Origin: Achromobacter sp. HZ34
Lineage (GTDB): Bacteria > Pseudomonadota > Gammaproteobacteria > Burkholderiales > Burkholderiaceae_B
Assembly: GCF_002209485.1 (NCBI RefSeq)
Contig: NZ_NJIX01000003.1
Span: 496,001-560,000, forward strand
Length of the DNA: 64,000 nt
Reading direction: 5' to 3'
Shown: positions 1 through 8,800 of the stretch, one piece after another
Layout of the letters: every line of letters starts with the position of its first letter
How positions within the stretch are numbered: position 1 is the first letter of the stretch
Position numbers and translations under genes: made by a program
The notes under the pieces: generated by a model
Told to the model about the DNA's origin: nothing
Databases searched by the model: none
Seen by the model: only the letters and a program-made list of their open reading frames with translations

Positions 1-618
1 AAGGCGTCGACGGTGGCCGGCAGCCTGTTCCGTGCCGGGGCTGGCGCCATGCCTTTCCTGGTGCCCATCACCCTGCAACTGGGCTTCGGCCTGTCGGCGT
101 CGCGCAGCGGGCTGATCTCGTTCGCCAGCGCCATCGGCGCCTTCTGCATGCGGCCGATGACGCAATTCTTCCTGCAGCGCTTCCGCGTGCGCAGCATCCT
201 GCTGGGCGGCACCTTCGCCTTCGCCGCGATGCTGGCCGCCTGCGCCACGCTGACCCCGGCCTGGCCCGAAACGGCTATCTTCATCCTGCTGGTCGTCGTC
301 GGGTTGGCGCGTTCGCTGAATTTCGCGTGCATGAACGCCCTGGCGTATGCCGACGTCCCCGGTGACAAGCTGTCCGCCGCCACTTCGTTCTTCGGCATGG
401 CGCAGAACCTGCCACGCGCGGCGGGCGTGGCGCTGGCCGCGGGGGTGATGCAGTTGTCGATGACCCTGTCCGGCCGCGAGCACGCGAGCCACTTCGATTT
501 CGCCTGCGCCTTCCTGTCCATCGCCGCCATGGTGCTGGCGTCGGCGCCCATGCTGGCCGAACTCAAGCCCGAGGCGGGCGCGGGCATCTCGCGCGGACGC
601 AAGGCCAAACCGGCTTGA
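1..618 (+). CDS. MFS transporter (DHA2/EmrB-like), C-terminal part, cut by window start
   Basis: The reading frame is open from the first base and ends with TGA at 616-618, so about 205 residues of a longer protein are visible. These are hydrophobic segments separated by short basic loops (for example LQRFRVRSILLG), followed by a short basic cytoplasmic tail. The stretch with PITLQLGFGLSASRSGLIS resembles the region after the first half of DHA2-type 14-helix antiporters (EmrB/QacA), where a signature follows LxLQxGxGxSxxxxGL. Such proteins export drugs or toxic organic compounds across the inner membrane using the proton gradient. The substrate cannot be told from this fragment. The first in-frame GTG at position 13 is internal, not a start. 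Confidence 0.8.
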   Translation, partial: KASTVAGSLFRAGAGAMPFLVPITLQLGFGLSASRSGLISFASAIGAFCMRPMTQFFLQRFRVRSILLGGTFAFAAMLAACATLTPAWPETAIFILLVVVGLARSLNFACMNALAYADVPGDKLSAATSFFGMAQNLPRAAGVALAAGVMQLSMTLSGREHASHFDFACAFLSIAAMVLASAPMLAELKPEAGAGISRGRKAKPA

Positions 619-778
619 AGACTGCCTGGGCAGGGCGTGGATTCTCCTGCCTCAACAGTACTTTCCCACATCAACGTCAGAATGGCGGAGACAGCCTTGC
701 GGCGATTCGCTGCTTAATATTCGCCTGACGAAGTCGCCCGACGATACGCCTGGCGCAACCACCAGCGAGGAAAAGGAC

Positions 779-1255
779 ATGCTCTCCACCCAGCCCGCAC
801 CCAGCCCCGCAGCATTCCTCCCTACCTGCGGCCAAGGCTCCGCGGATATGGCGCCCTCACGCGGGATACTGGAAGACCGGACCTTCAGCGTCCAGCCAAG
901 CAGCGCCCGCGCAACGATGCGCGCGCAGATGCCAGTGAATCCACAAGCGCACATGCCCGGTTTCAAGCGCGGCGAAACCATCACCGGCCGGCGGCACACG
1001 CGGCAGAACGCGGCACTGCCCTCGGTCCTGCGCAAAATCGTGGAGGCGGTGAGGGGAAGCGAGACGGAAAGCGTGGAAATCCCGGCGCAAGGCAAACCCT
1101 ATCGGCGCCACTGCAAGGCCATCATCGAACGCAGGCAGGCCATGTCGATGAAGGATATCGATCCGGCGGCGGCGTCCACATTGGAGAAGCAGGGCGACCC
1201 GGCGCATCCGCCCAGGCCGCGCCTGTTCACTCCCAACCCGGGCAAGCCACGTTGA
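779..1255 (+). CDS. Hypothetical protein, 158 aa
   Basis: I do not recognise this protein. It starts with ATG preceded by a good purine-rich ribosome-binding site (AGGAAAAGGA, ending just before the start). It has no signal peptide or membrane segment and is rich in Pro, Arg and Ala, with a basic middle (residues 60-100) and a Pro-rich end. Frames on the opposite strand are also open here, as is common in GC-rich DNA, so the evidence for coding is the ribosome-binding site and the codon pattern only. It lies alone between the transporter tail and the terminator of the converging Bug gene. It may be a lineage-restricted protein or a non-coding stretch. Confidence 0.4.
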   Translation: MLSTQPAPSPAAFLPTCGQGSADMAPSRGILEDRTFSVQPSSARATMRAQMPVNPQAHMPGFKRGETITGRRHTRQNAALPSVLRKIVEAVRGSETESVEIPAQGKPYRRHCKAIIERRQAMSMKDIDPAAASTLEKQGDPAHPPRPRLFTPNPGKPR

Positions 1256-1278
1256 ACCAGTTCCCCGGGTAAATGAAA

Positions 1279-1301
1279 CGGCCCGGGACGAACCCGGGCC
1301 G
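1279..1301 (-). terminator. Rho-independent terminator of the Bug gene
   Basis: A 9-bp perfect GC stem (CGGCCCGGG / CCCGGGCCG) with a 5-nt loop lies 26 bp beyond the stop codon of the minus-strand gene at 1327. On the minus strand it is followed by TTTCATTT, a weak U-rich tail. It also separates this gene from the converging gene at 779-1255. Confidence 0.75.
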
Positions 1302-1326
1302 CACAACCATCAAGACACGCGATCGA

Positions 1327-2331
1327 TCAGTTGAGCTTGGCGCCCGAGAGCTTGACGATTTCCTTGTACTTGTCTTTCTCGCTGACCACGAAGGCGGCGA
1401 ATTCCTTTTCGCTCATGGGCTTGATTTCCGAGCCCATGGTCAGCAGACGCTGGCGCACGTCCGGCTGCATCAGCGCCTGGCTGTAGGCCTTGTTCAGCTT
1501 GTCGACCACGGCCGCGGGCGTGCCGCCGGTGGTGAACACGCCGAACCAGGTGCCCAGGTCGAAGCCCTTGACGCCGCTTTCTTCCACCGTCGGCACATCC
1601 GGCAACAGCGAGGACCGCACCGTGGTGGTCACGGCCAGCGCCTTGACCTTGCCGTCCTTGATCAGCGGTGCCGACGCGGCCAGGTTGTCGAACATGAAGT
1701 CCGACTGGCCCGACAACAGCGCCAGCTGCGCCGGCGCGGCGCCCTGGTAGGGGATGTGCTCGACATTGATGCCGGCACGCGCCTTGAGCAACTCGCCCGC
1801 AAGATGGCCGGCGCTGCCGTTGCCGCCCGAACCGTAGTTCAGCTTGCCGGGATTGGCCTTGGCATAGGCGATCAGGTCGCCCAGCTTCTCGATGTGGTTC
1901 TTCTTGGCGAAGTCATCGTTCATGACCAGCACGTTCGGCACCGACGCCACGATGGTGACCGGGGCGAAGTCCTTGATGGGGTCATAAGGCAGGTTGGCGA
2001 ACAGGAAGGGATTGATGGCGTGCGTCGCCACCGCACCCATGACCAGCGTGTAGCCATCGGGATTGGCCTTGGCGGCCAGGTCGGCGCCGATATTGCCACC
2101 CGCGCCGGCACGGTTTTCCACGATCACGGGCTGGCCCAGCGAATCGCGCACTTTTTCCGCCAGCAGGCGGGCCATCGTGTCCAGCGGGCCGCCGGGCGGG
2201 TAAGGCACGATGAAACGCAGGGGTTTGCCGGGATAGTCGGCGGCCTGGGTCAGGCCGGGAGCGACGGCGGCCAGGGCCAGGGCGCCGCCCAAAAGGATGC
2301 GGCGCACCGCGCCCCATGCAGTAATAGCCAT
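1327..2331 (-). CDS. Bug/TctC-family periplasmic substrate-binding protein
   Basis: 334 residues with an N-terminal Sec signal peptide (basic residues 10-11, hydrophobic core, cleavage near AAD at about residue 30). The mature start YPGKPLRFIVPYPPGGPLD and the later VENRAGAGGNIGAD and NPDGYTLVMG are hallmark blocks of the Bordetella uptake gene (Bug) family, which bind small carboxylates or amides in the periplasm. No TctA/TctB membrane partners are nearby, as is usual for orphan Bug receptors, which probably serve a distant transporter or a sensor kinase. GAGGAGA lies 9-15 bases before the ATG. Ligand unknown. It is a single-gene unit with its own terminator. Confidence 0.9.
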   Translation of the reverse strand: MAITAWGAVRRILLGGALALAAVAPGLTQAADYPGKPLRFIVPYPPGGPLDTMARLLAEKVRDSLGQPVIVENRAGAGGNIGADLAAKANPDGYTLVMGAVATHAINPFLFANLPYDPIKDFAPVTIVASVPNVLVMNDDFAKKNHIEKLGDLIAYAKANPGKLNYGSGGNGSAGHLAGELLKARAGINVEHIPYQGAAPAQLALLSGQSDFMFDNLAASAPLIKDGKVKALAVTTTVRSSLLPDVPTVEESGVKGFDLGTWFGVFTTGGTPAAVVDKLNKAYSQALMQPDVRQRLLTMGSEIKPMSEKEFAAFVVSEKDKYKEIVKLSGAKLN

Positions 2332-2491
2332 GATGAGTTCATCTCCTCAAATGCATTTTTATAGGCAGCGCGTAGCATAACCCGACGCATTCAGTGACAA
2401 AACTCAAGAGCAGGCTACGTTTCAAGAAACGCGGCATTCTGGCGCGCCGGCACAACAGCCGGGCCCAGTGCGCGGTCCCTGGCCCCGTCCC

Positions 2492-3232
2492 TCAATGCAG
2501 GATCTGGCTGAGGAACAGCTTGGTGCGCTCGTTTTGCGGATTATCGAAGAAGGCGTCGGGCGTGTTCTGCTCGATGATCTCGCCGCGGTCCATGAAGATG
2601 ACGCGGTTGGCCACCTTGCGCGCGAAGCCCATTTCATGGGTCACGCACAGCATGGTCATGCCGCTTTCCTGCGCCAGCGTCACCATCACGTCCAACACTT
2701 CCTTGACCATTTCGGGGTCCAGCGCCGAGGTAGGCTCATCGAACAGCATGACCTTGGGATTCATGCACAGCGAACGCGCGATGGCCACGCGCTGCTGCTG
2801 GCCACCGGACAACTGGCCGGGAAACTTGGTGGCCTGCTCCGGAATGCGGACCCGTTCCAGGTACTTCATGGCCGTGGCTTCGGCTTCGGCCTTGGACTTC
2901 TTCAGCACCCAGACCGGCCCCAGCGTCAGGTTCTCCAGCACGGTCAGGTGGGGGAACAGGTTGAAGTGCTGGAACACCATGCCGACGTCGCGCCGGATGA
3001 TTTCGATCTTCTTCAGGTCGTTGGTCAACTCCGTGCCGTCCACCACGATCTGCCCCTGCTGGTGTTCTTCCAGCCGGTTGATGCAGCGGATCATGGTCGA
3101 CTTGCCCGACCCCGACGGCCCGCAGATGACGATGCGTTCGCCCGGTTCGACGTTCAGGTTGATATTGCGCAGCACGTGGAACTGGCCGTACCACTTGTTG
3201 ACGTCCTGCATGCGTATGATGGCTTCGGCCAT
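2492..3232 (-). CDS. aapP: Polar/general amino-acid ABC transporter, ATP-binding subunit
   Basis: 246 residues, the usual length for GltL/AapP-type ATPases. Walker [10 protein letters not shown] at 38-46, Q-loop Gln88, signature LSGGQ at 141-145, Walker B VMLFDE at 161-166 and the switch His199 are all present, so the subunit should be active. It is the last gene of the minus-strand aapJ-Q-M-P order and starts 57 bp after aapM. The complex imports polar L-amino acids (glutamate, aspartate and others) from the periplasm. Substrate range is inferred from the four-gene arrangement and the large permeases, which fit Aap/Bzt systems better than plain GltIJKL. Confidence 0.92.
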   Translation of the reverse strand: MAEAIIRMQDVNKWYGQFHVLRNINLNVEPGERIVICGPSGSGKSTMIRCINRLEEHQQGQIVVDGTELTNDLKKIEIIRRDVGMVFQHFNLFPHLTVLENLTLGPVWVLKKSKAEAEATAMKYLERVRIPEQATKFPGQLSGGQQQRVAIARSLCMNPKVMLFDEPTSALDPEMVKEVLDVMVTLAQESGMTMLCVTHEMGFARKVANRVIFMDRGEIIEQNTPDAFFDNPQNERTKLFLSQILH

Positions 3233-3289
3233 GAGGGTGCTCCCCTTGAGGCGGGCGGCGCACCGTGACGGATGCGCCAGCCCGCGCGA

Positions 3290-4387
3290 TTAGCGTTGGT
3301 GTCCGCGCGCCAGCCGGCGCTCCAGCGCCTGGCTGTACTTGGACATCGAAAAGCAGAAGACGAAATAGATCAGCGAGATGAACAGGTAGGCCTCGACGCC
3401 GAAGCCGCGCCAGGCGGCGTCCGACAGGGCCGCCTTGGCCGCCAGGGTCAGGTCGAAGATACCGATGATCACCACCAGCGACGTGTCCTTGAACAGCGCG
3501 ATGAAAATGCTGACCAGGGGCGGAATGACGATCTTCAGCGCCTGCGGCAGGATGATCTTGCGCATCTGCTGCCAGTACGTCAGGCCCAGCGAATCGGCGC
3601 CTTCATACTGCCCCTTGGGGATGGCTTGCAGGCCGCCCCGCACGGTCTCGGCGATGTAGGCCGCGGCGAACAGGATGATGGCGATCTGCGCACGCAGCAG
3701 CTTGTCGATGGAGAAGCCTTCCGGCAGGAACAGCGGCAGCATCACCGACGACATGAACAGCAGGCTGATCAGCGGCACGCCGCGGATCAGTTCGATGTAC
3801 ACGACGCACAAGGCCTTGATCGCCGGCATCTTCGAGCGCCGTCCCAAGGCCAGCAGCACGCCGATGGGAAAGGCGAAGGCGATGCCGAAGGTGGCCAGGA
3901 TCAGCGTCAGCGGCAAGCCGCCCCAGCGGGCGTTCTCGACGTAGGTCAGGCCCAGCATGCCGCCCCACATCAGCACGGCCACCAGCGTCAGCCCCAACAC
4001 CCAGACCCACAGCAGCCAGGGCTTCCAGAACCGCCGCACGGCGCTGCAGACGATGACGCCGATGAGGATGAAGGTGGCGATGAGCGGGCGCCACTGTTCG
4101 TCGTAGGGATAAGTGCCGAACAGGATCAGGCGATGCTTTTCCCGGATGAAGGCCCAGCAGGCGCCGCCCGAGGCGCGGCATTCCTGCGCCGACGAGGCGG
4201 AGAAATTCGCTTTGATGAACAGCCATTCGACCGCGGCCGGCACGCACATCAACAGCATCCATGCGATGAGCACCGTCAGCAGGATGTTCAGCGGCGACGA
4301 GAACAGCCGTGTGTGGACCCAGGCCCAGGCGCCCACGTGCCTGGACGGCGGCGGCAACGCTTCGGTGGGGGTGTGGGAGCTTGCCAT
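3290..4387 (-). CDS. aapM: Amino-acid ABC transporter permease AapM
   Basis: 365 residues with an N-terminal cytoplasmic stretch, a first membrane segment at about 34-53, a periplasmic region with two cysteines (Cys69, Cys77), and several more membrane segments. The EAA loop that docks on the ATPase is visible as EGADSLGL...ILPQALKIVIPP. The extra N-terminal domain before the transport core is typical of AapM/BztC rather than the short GltK permease. Its ATG lies one base beyond the stop codon of aapQ, so the two permeases are translationally coupled and expected to form a heterodimer in the inner membrane. Confidence 0.92.
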   Translation of the reverse strand: MASSHTPTEALPPPSRHVGAWAWVHTRLFSSPLNILLTVLIAWMLLMCVPAAVEWLFIKANFSASSAQECRASGGACWAFIREKHRLILFGTYPYDEQWRPLIATFILIGVIVCSAVRRFWKPWLLWVWVLGLTLVAVLMWGGMLGLTYVENARWGGLPLTLILATFGIAFAFPIGVLLALGRRSKMPAIKALCVVYIELIRGVPLISLLFMSSVMLPLFLPEGFSIDKLLRAQIAIILFAAAYIAETVRGGLQAIPKGQYEGADSLGLTYWQQMRKIILPQALKIVIPPLVSIFIALFKDTSLVVIIGIFDLTLAAKAALSDAAWRGFGVEAYLFISLIYFVFCFSMSKYSQALERRLARGHQR

Positions 4388-4388
4388 A

Positions 4389-5579
4389 TCAACGCTCCAC
4401 CAGCGCCAGGCGCTTGTTGTACCAGTTCATGAAGATCGAGATCGACAGGCTGACCGTCAGGTAGGCGGCCATGATGATGAGGATGCCCTCGATGGCCTGC
4501 CCGGTCTGGTTCAGCGTGGTGTTGACCACCGACACGATGTCCGGATAGCCGATGGCCACCGCCAGCGAGCTGTTCTTGGTCAGGTTCAGGTATTGGCTGG
4601 TCATGGGCGGGATGATGACCCGCAGCGCCTGCGGCAGCACCACCAGGCGCAGTACCAGACTACGGCGCAGGCCCAGCGAGCTGGCGGCTTCCGTCTGGCC
4701 ATGGTTGACGGCCTGGATGCCCGAGCGCACCACTTCGGCCACGAACGCGCCGGTGTACATGACCAGGCCTGCCAGCAAGGCCGCGAACTCCGGCGACAGC
4801 GTCATGCCGCCCTGGAAGTTGAAGCCCTTGAGCACCGGCACGTCCAGCGCCAGCGACGCCCCGCTGATGAGCCATCCCACCAGGGGCAAGGCGATGATCA
4901 GCAGAACGGCCCAGCGCGTCAGCGGAAAGATGCGGCCGGTCTTCTCCTGCTGCTTGTTACCCCAGTGCGCCAGGGCGACGATGGCGACGATGGCCACCCC
5001 CAGCCCGCCCAGCATCCAGTCCAGCGCGTCCCCTTGCAGGGTGGGCAGCTTGAGCCCGCGATTGGAAATGAACACGCCCGGCAACGGCTGGTGCGCCTGC
5101 CGCGGTCCCGGCATGTTTTCCGTGATGATGGCGTACCAGAAGAACAGTTGCAGCAGCAGCGGTATGTTGCGCATCACCTCGACATAGGCCGAGGCCAGCT
5201 TGGCCACCAGCCAGTTCTTGGACAGGCGCGCGATCCCTACCAGCGTTCCCAGGATGGTCGCCAGCACGATGCCGATCACCGCTACGCGCAGGGTATTGAC
5301 CAGCCCCACCATGATGGCGCGGCCATAGGTACTGGCTGGCGAGTAATTGATGGAGGTCTCGCCGATGGCGAAGCCGGCCTCGCGGCCAAGGAAGCCGAAG
5401 CCCGTGGCGATATTGCGCACCGCCAGGTTATGCAGCGTATTGGAAACCAGGAACCAGATCACCCAGGCCACGGCGGCCAACGCGACGACCTGGTAGACCA
5501 CGGCGCGCACACCCGGATCGTTCCAGGACAATTTGCGCGGCGGAGCCCCGGTGGGCGGGGTTTTGGAAGAAGTCGTCAT
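4389..5579 (-). CDS. aapQ: Amino-acid ABC transporter permease AapQ
   Basis: 396 residues from the ATG at 5579 (MTTSSKTPP...). An open frame runs further upstream, but that part is Arg/Pro-rich and unlike the family; an AGGA sequence precedes the chosen start. There is a membrane segment at about 29-47, a periplasmic insertion, then the permease core with the EAA loop EAASSLGL...VLPQALRVIIPP. The insertion with GNKQQEKTGR between membrane segments is characteristic of AapQ/BztB. Partner of AapM; fed by AapJ, powered by AapP. Confidence 0.92.
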   Translation of the reverse strand: MTTSSKTPPTGAPPRKLSWNDPGVRAVVYQVVALAAVAWVIWFLVSNTLHNLAVRNIATGFGFLGREAGFAIGETSINYSPASTYGRAIMVGLVNTLRVAVIGIVLATILGTLVGIARLSKNWLVAKLASAYVEVMRNIPLLLQLFFWYAIITENMPGPRQAHQPLPGVFISNRGLKLPTLQGDALDWMLGGLGVAIVAIVALAHWGNKQQEKTGRIFPLTRWAVLLIIALPLVGWLISGASLALDVPVLKGFNFQGGMTLSPEFAALLAGLVMYTGAFVAEVVRSGIQAVNHGQTEAASSLGLRRSLVLRLVVLPQALRVIIPPMTSQYLNLTKNSSLAVAIGYPDIVSVVNTTLNQTGQAIEGILIIMAAYLTVSLSISIFMNWYNKRLALVER

Positions 5580-5634
5580 AACGTATCCGCGTCCTGGACG
5601 GGTTGATAGCGGTAAGCCAGGATCCAACGGGACG

Positions 5635-5650
5635 GGCGGCAGAGGCCGCC
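5635..5650 (-). repeat. Small hairpin between aapJ and aapQ
   Basis: GGCGGC-AGAG-GCCGCC forms a 6-bp GC stem with a 4-nt loop in the 134-bp gap between aapJ and aapQ. Hairpins at this place in binding-protein operons often stabilise the upstream mRNA so that the receptor is made in excess. Here that role is only inferred; the short stem may be chance in GC-rich DNA. Confidence 0.35.
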
Positions 5651-5713
5651 GCCGTCGGATCCACCGCGACCGGGCCGGCCCCCGCCATTGGGCAAGGGCC
5701 GACCCCGGCGCAA

Positions 5714-6730
5714 TCAGCGTACCGGCCAGCCGTACATCAGGCCGCCCTGCTGCCATTGCGCGTTGATGCCGCGCTGCAGTTTCATCGGGCTGCCGCCGCC
5801 CAGGTTGGCTTCGAAGCTTTCGCCGTAGTTACCCACGCTCTTGATGACGTTGTAGGCCCACTTGTCGTCCACGCCCAGGTTCTTGCCCATGCCCGGCGTC
5901 ACGCCCAGGATGCGCTGCACGTTGGGATTGGTGCTCTTGAGCATTTCGTCGACGTTCTTCGAAGTGATGCCGTACTCTTCGCCTTCCAGCATGGCGTTGA
6001 GGGCCCAGCGCACGACGTTGAACCATTGGTCGTCACCCTGGCGCACCATGGGGCCCAGCGGCTCCTTGGAGAAGTTCTCCGGCAGGATCACGTACTTGTC
6101 GGGATTTTCCAGCGTGGTGCGGGTCGAGGCCAGCTGCGACTTGTCGGTGGTGAAGGCATCGCAACGGCCCGCCGAGAAGGCGCGCACGATTTCGTCGTAC
6201 TTGTCGATGACCACCGGCTTGAAATCGATCTTGTTGGCACGGAACCAGTCGGCCAGGTTCAATTCCGTGGTGGTGCCCGGCTGCACGCACACCGTGGCGC
6301 CGCCCAGCTTCTTCGCGCTGTCCACGCCCAGGTCCTTGGAAACCATCACGCCCTGGCTGTCGTAATAGTTGACGCCCGTGCCGATCAGGCCCAGCGTGGT
6401 GTCGCGCGTCAGGGTCTGGGTGGTGTTACGGGTCAGCACGTCGATCTCGCCGGACTGCAGCGCGGTGAAACGCTGCTGCGTATTCAGCGGCGTGACCTTG
6501 AATTTGCTGGCGTCATTGAACACGGTAGCGGCGATGGCGCGGCACATGTCGACGTCCAGGCCTTTCCATTCGCCTTTGCTGTCGGTGGCCGAGAAGCCGG
6601 GCACGCCGGTCGACACGCCGCATTGAACGAAACCTTTCTTCTTTACGTTGTCGAACGTGGTGCCGGCATGGGCGGCGCCCGATACCGCCAGGAGGACGGC
6701 ACCGATTGCTGCGATCTTGAAGGTTTTCAT
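5714..6730 (-). CDS. aapJ: Amino-acid ABC transporter periplasmic binding protein AapJ
   Basis: 338 residues, with a clear signal peptide (MKTFKIAAIGAVLLAVSGAAHA, cleaved before GTTFD). The mature protein has the solute-binding-protein family 3 pattern: VSTGVPGFSATDSKGEWKGLDVDMCRAIAA followed by LQSGEIDVLTRNTT. Its length and the VQPGTTTELNLADWF block match AapJ/BztA, larger than GltI. GGAG lies 8 bases before the ATG. It is the first gene of the operon and is divergent from ftsE; the 161-bp gap must hold both promoters, although I see no convincing -35/-10 pair. Confidence 0.92.
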   Translation of the reverse strand: MKTFKIAAIGAVLLAVSGAAHAGTTFDNVKKKGFVQCGVSTGVPGFSATDSKGEWKGLDVDMCRAIAATVFNDASKFKVTPLNTQQRFTALQSGEIDVLTRNTTQTLTRDTTLGLIGTGVNYYDSQGVMVSKDLGVDSAKKLGGATVCVQPGTTTELNLADWFRANKIDFKPVVIDKYDEIVRAFSAGRCDAFTTDKSQLASTRTTLENPDKYVILPENFSKEPLGPMVRQGDDQWFNVVRWALNAMLEGEEYGITSKNVDEMLKSTNPNVQRILGVTPGMGKNLGVDDKWAYNVIKSVGNYGESFEANLGGGSPMKLQRGINAQWQQGGLMYGWPVR

Positions 6731-6891
6731 TGCGATCTCCGTGGATTTGTATGAAGTTTGCGGCGGGGCCGGAGGGTACCGCCGTCAAAGTGCGTGGTCG
6801 ATGGTAGCTTTCCGAGAAATATAGGGACATGCGGGAAATCCCTGTCGGACCGCCGCACGGTACTATTGGCGGCTACTCGCACACATTCGCC

Positions 6892-7689
6892 ATGATCGAA
6901 TTCCAGCACGTCTTCAAATCCTACGGGCGCGGCCGCAATATCCTGGCCGATATCAACTTCCGCGTGACGGCGGGCGAATTCGTCTTCGTGTCCGGGCCAT
7001 CGGGCGCCGGCAAGTCGACGCTGCTCAAGCTGATCGGCGGACTGGAAGCGGCCAGCCGTGGCTCCATCCAGGTCAACGGCCAGCGCCTGGACAAGCTGCC
7101 GGCGCGCGCACGCCCGTATCTGCGCCGGGCGGTGGGCGTGATTTTGCAGGATACCCATCTGCTGTACGACCGCAGCGCCTTCGAAAACGTCATGTTGCCG
7201 CTGGCGGTTACCGGCCAGCCGCTGGACTCGGCCGCCAGCCGGGCGCGCGCCGCCCTGGACAAGGTGGGCCTGGCGGGCAAGGAAGATGCCAATCCCATCG
7301 AGCTGTCCGGTGGCGAGCAACAGCGCCTGGCCATCGCCCGCGCCATCGTCAACCGTCCCGCCATCCTGATCGCGGATGAACCGACGGCGAACCTCGATCA
7401 CGAAACTGCCTTGCGCATCATGAACGTATTCCGCGACTTCAACCGGGTCGGCGTCACCACCCTGATCGCCTCGCACGACGTCGAGCTGATGGCCCAGTAT
7501 GCCCAAAGGGTGCTGCGTATCGACCCGGGCCGCTTCGCCGATTCGCATCCGACGCCCGTGACGCCTCTCACTGCGCCGGCAGGCACCGCGAATGGCGGGA
7601 TGGCCGCGGGCCGTGGCTCCATGCCAGTTTCCGCCCAGGCTGCCGGCCAAGCTGCCGGCCAAACCCCCGCCGACAGGGGCCAAGCATGA
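6892..7689 (+). CDS. ftsE: Cell-division ATP-binding protein FtsE
   Basis: 265 residues from the ATG at 6892 ([12 protein letters not shown]), which matches known FtsE N-termini; an in-frame upstream GTG/ATG would add an unrelated leader. Walker [10 protein letters not shown] at 35-43, Q-loop near 86, LSGGE at 139-143, Walker B ILIADE at 158-163 and His195 are intact. FtsE with FtsX forms a mechanotransmission ABC complex at the septum that activates periplasmic amidase regulators and supports divisome assembly. The family is usually about 220 residues; here a 45-residue Ala/Gly/Thr/Pro-rich tail follows (with AAGQAAGQ). It overlaps ftsX by 4 bp (ATGA), indicating coupling. Confidence 0.95.
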   Translation: MIEFQHVFKSYGRGRNILADINFRVTAGEFVFVSGPSGAGKSTLLKLIGGLEAASRGSIQVNGQRLDKLPARARPYLRRAVGVILQDTHLLYDRSAFENVMLPLAVTGQPLDSAASRARAALDKVGLAGKEDANPIELSGGEQQRLAIARAIVNRPAILIADEPTANLDHETALRIMNVFRDFNRVGVTTLIASHDVELMAQYAQRVLRIDPGRFADSHPTPVTPLTAPAGTANGGMAAGRGSMPVSAQAAGQAAGQTPADRGQA

Positions 7690-8594
7690 ACGCCTGGCTG
7701 CGACAACACCGCTACGCGCTGGGCATCACCCTGCGCCGCATGCTGGCCCAACCGTTCTCCTCCGCCGCCAACCTGCTGGTGATGGCTTTGGCGCTGGCCC
7801 TGCCCATCCTGGGCGGTGCCATCCTGGTGTCGGTCCAGCCCCTGGCGCGCCAGGTATCGGTAGCGCCCGAACTCACGGTTTTCCTCAAGCTGAACGCGCC
7901 GGCGGGCAGCGCCGACAGCATCGCCAACCGCATCCGCAAGGACTTCGACGCCCAGGTGCGTAATGTCCGCGTGATCGGCCGCGACAGCGCGCTGGCCGAA
8001 CTGCGCCGCAACCCCGCCTGGTCCGACGCCCTGGCCGTGCTGCCGTCCAACCCCCTGCCCGATGCCGTGGTCGCCACCCTGCGCGACGGCGAAGGCCTGG
8101 CCGGCATCGCCAACGACCTGGCCGCCACCTGGAAGACCTGGGACCAGGTGGAACAGGTGCAACTGGACAGCCAATGGGTGCAGCGGCTGGAGGCGCTGTT
8201 GCGTTTCGGCCGCATCGGGCTGATTTTCGTCGCCGCCAGCGTCGCCATGGTGGTGCTGGCCACGGTCTTCAATACGGTACGCATGCAGGCGCTGTCGCAG
8301 CGGGAGGAAATCGCCGTGGCGCGCCTAGTGGGCGCGACGGAATCCTTCGTGCGGCGCCCTTTCCTGTACCTGGGCGCCCTGTCCGGCGCATTGGCCGCGC
8401 TGCTGGCCATAGGCGTGGCCGCCCTGGCGCTGACGCCGCTGAACGACGCCATGCTGTCCCTGGCGCGCAGTTATGGCGCGGATTTCGCCATTCATCTACC
8501 GGAACTGCCCTGGCTGGCGGCGGCGGTGATCGCCGCCGGCATACTGGCCGCGCTGTCGGCGCGCTGGTCAGTCAAGCGCAGTACCCGCTTTTAA
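7686..8594 (+). CDS. ftsX: Cell-division ABC transporter permease FtsX
   Basis: 302 residues with the FtsX layout: a short cytoplasmic N-terminus, first membrane segment at about 26-48, a periplasmic domain (about 50-175) that in the family contacts EnvC-type amidase activators, then three membrane segments with the coupling loop QALSQREEIAVARLVGATESFVRRP between them. The start codon overlaps the ftsE stop (ATGA). Acts in the inner membrane at the division site with FtsE. No clear terminator follows; a short GCCGGC-GGT-GCCGGC hairpin lies about 70 bp downstream without a U-run. Confidence 0.94.
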   Translation: MNAWLRQHRYALGITLRRMLAQPFSSAANLLVMALALALPILGGAILVSVQPLARQVSVAPELTVFLKLNAPAGSADSIANRIRKDFDAQVRNVRVIGRDSALAELRRNPAWSDALAVLPSNPLPDAVVATLRDGEGLAGIANDLAATWKTWDQVEQVQLDSQWVQRLEALLRFGRIGLIFVAASVAMVVLATVFNTVRMQALSQREEIAVARLVGATESFVRRPFLYLGALSGALAALLAIGVAALALTPLNDAMLSLARSYGADFAIHLPELPWLAAAVIAAGILAALSARWSVKRSTRF

Positions 8595-8727
8595 GCCGCT
8601 TAATCCGCCTTATCAAGCCACCGCCGGCATGCAATATTGCTTGGAAACCATGACGCAATGACGCGCCGGCGGTGCCGGCCTCCATGTCACGTAAGAAAGG
8701 CTTAACTGTTTATGCGCGCTAACCTCG

Positions 8728-8733
8728 TATAAT
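8728..8733 (+). promoter_or_regulatory. Possible sigma-70 -10 box upstream of cheD
   Basis: A perfect TATAAT lies 68 bp before the cheD start in an AT-rich island inside otherwise GC-rich DNA. The best -35-like sequence (TTAACT at 8702-8707) is at a poor 20-bp spacing. No sigma-28 (FliA) pattern was seen, which would have been expected for a flagellar-regulon gene. Confidence 0.35.
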
Positions 8734-8800
8734 TCAGAAAACTTTGAAACTTTTGGCAATCTTTCTCCTGTCCTCTTTCCGTATTTCGTGATCCGCATCC

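Noticed and set aside
8665-8679. Hairpin GCCGGC-GGT-GCCGGC after ftsX as a terminator
   Set aside because: Only a 6-bp stem and no T-run follows; may be chance in GC-rich DNA.
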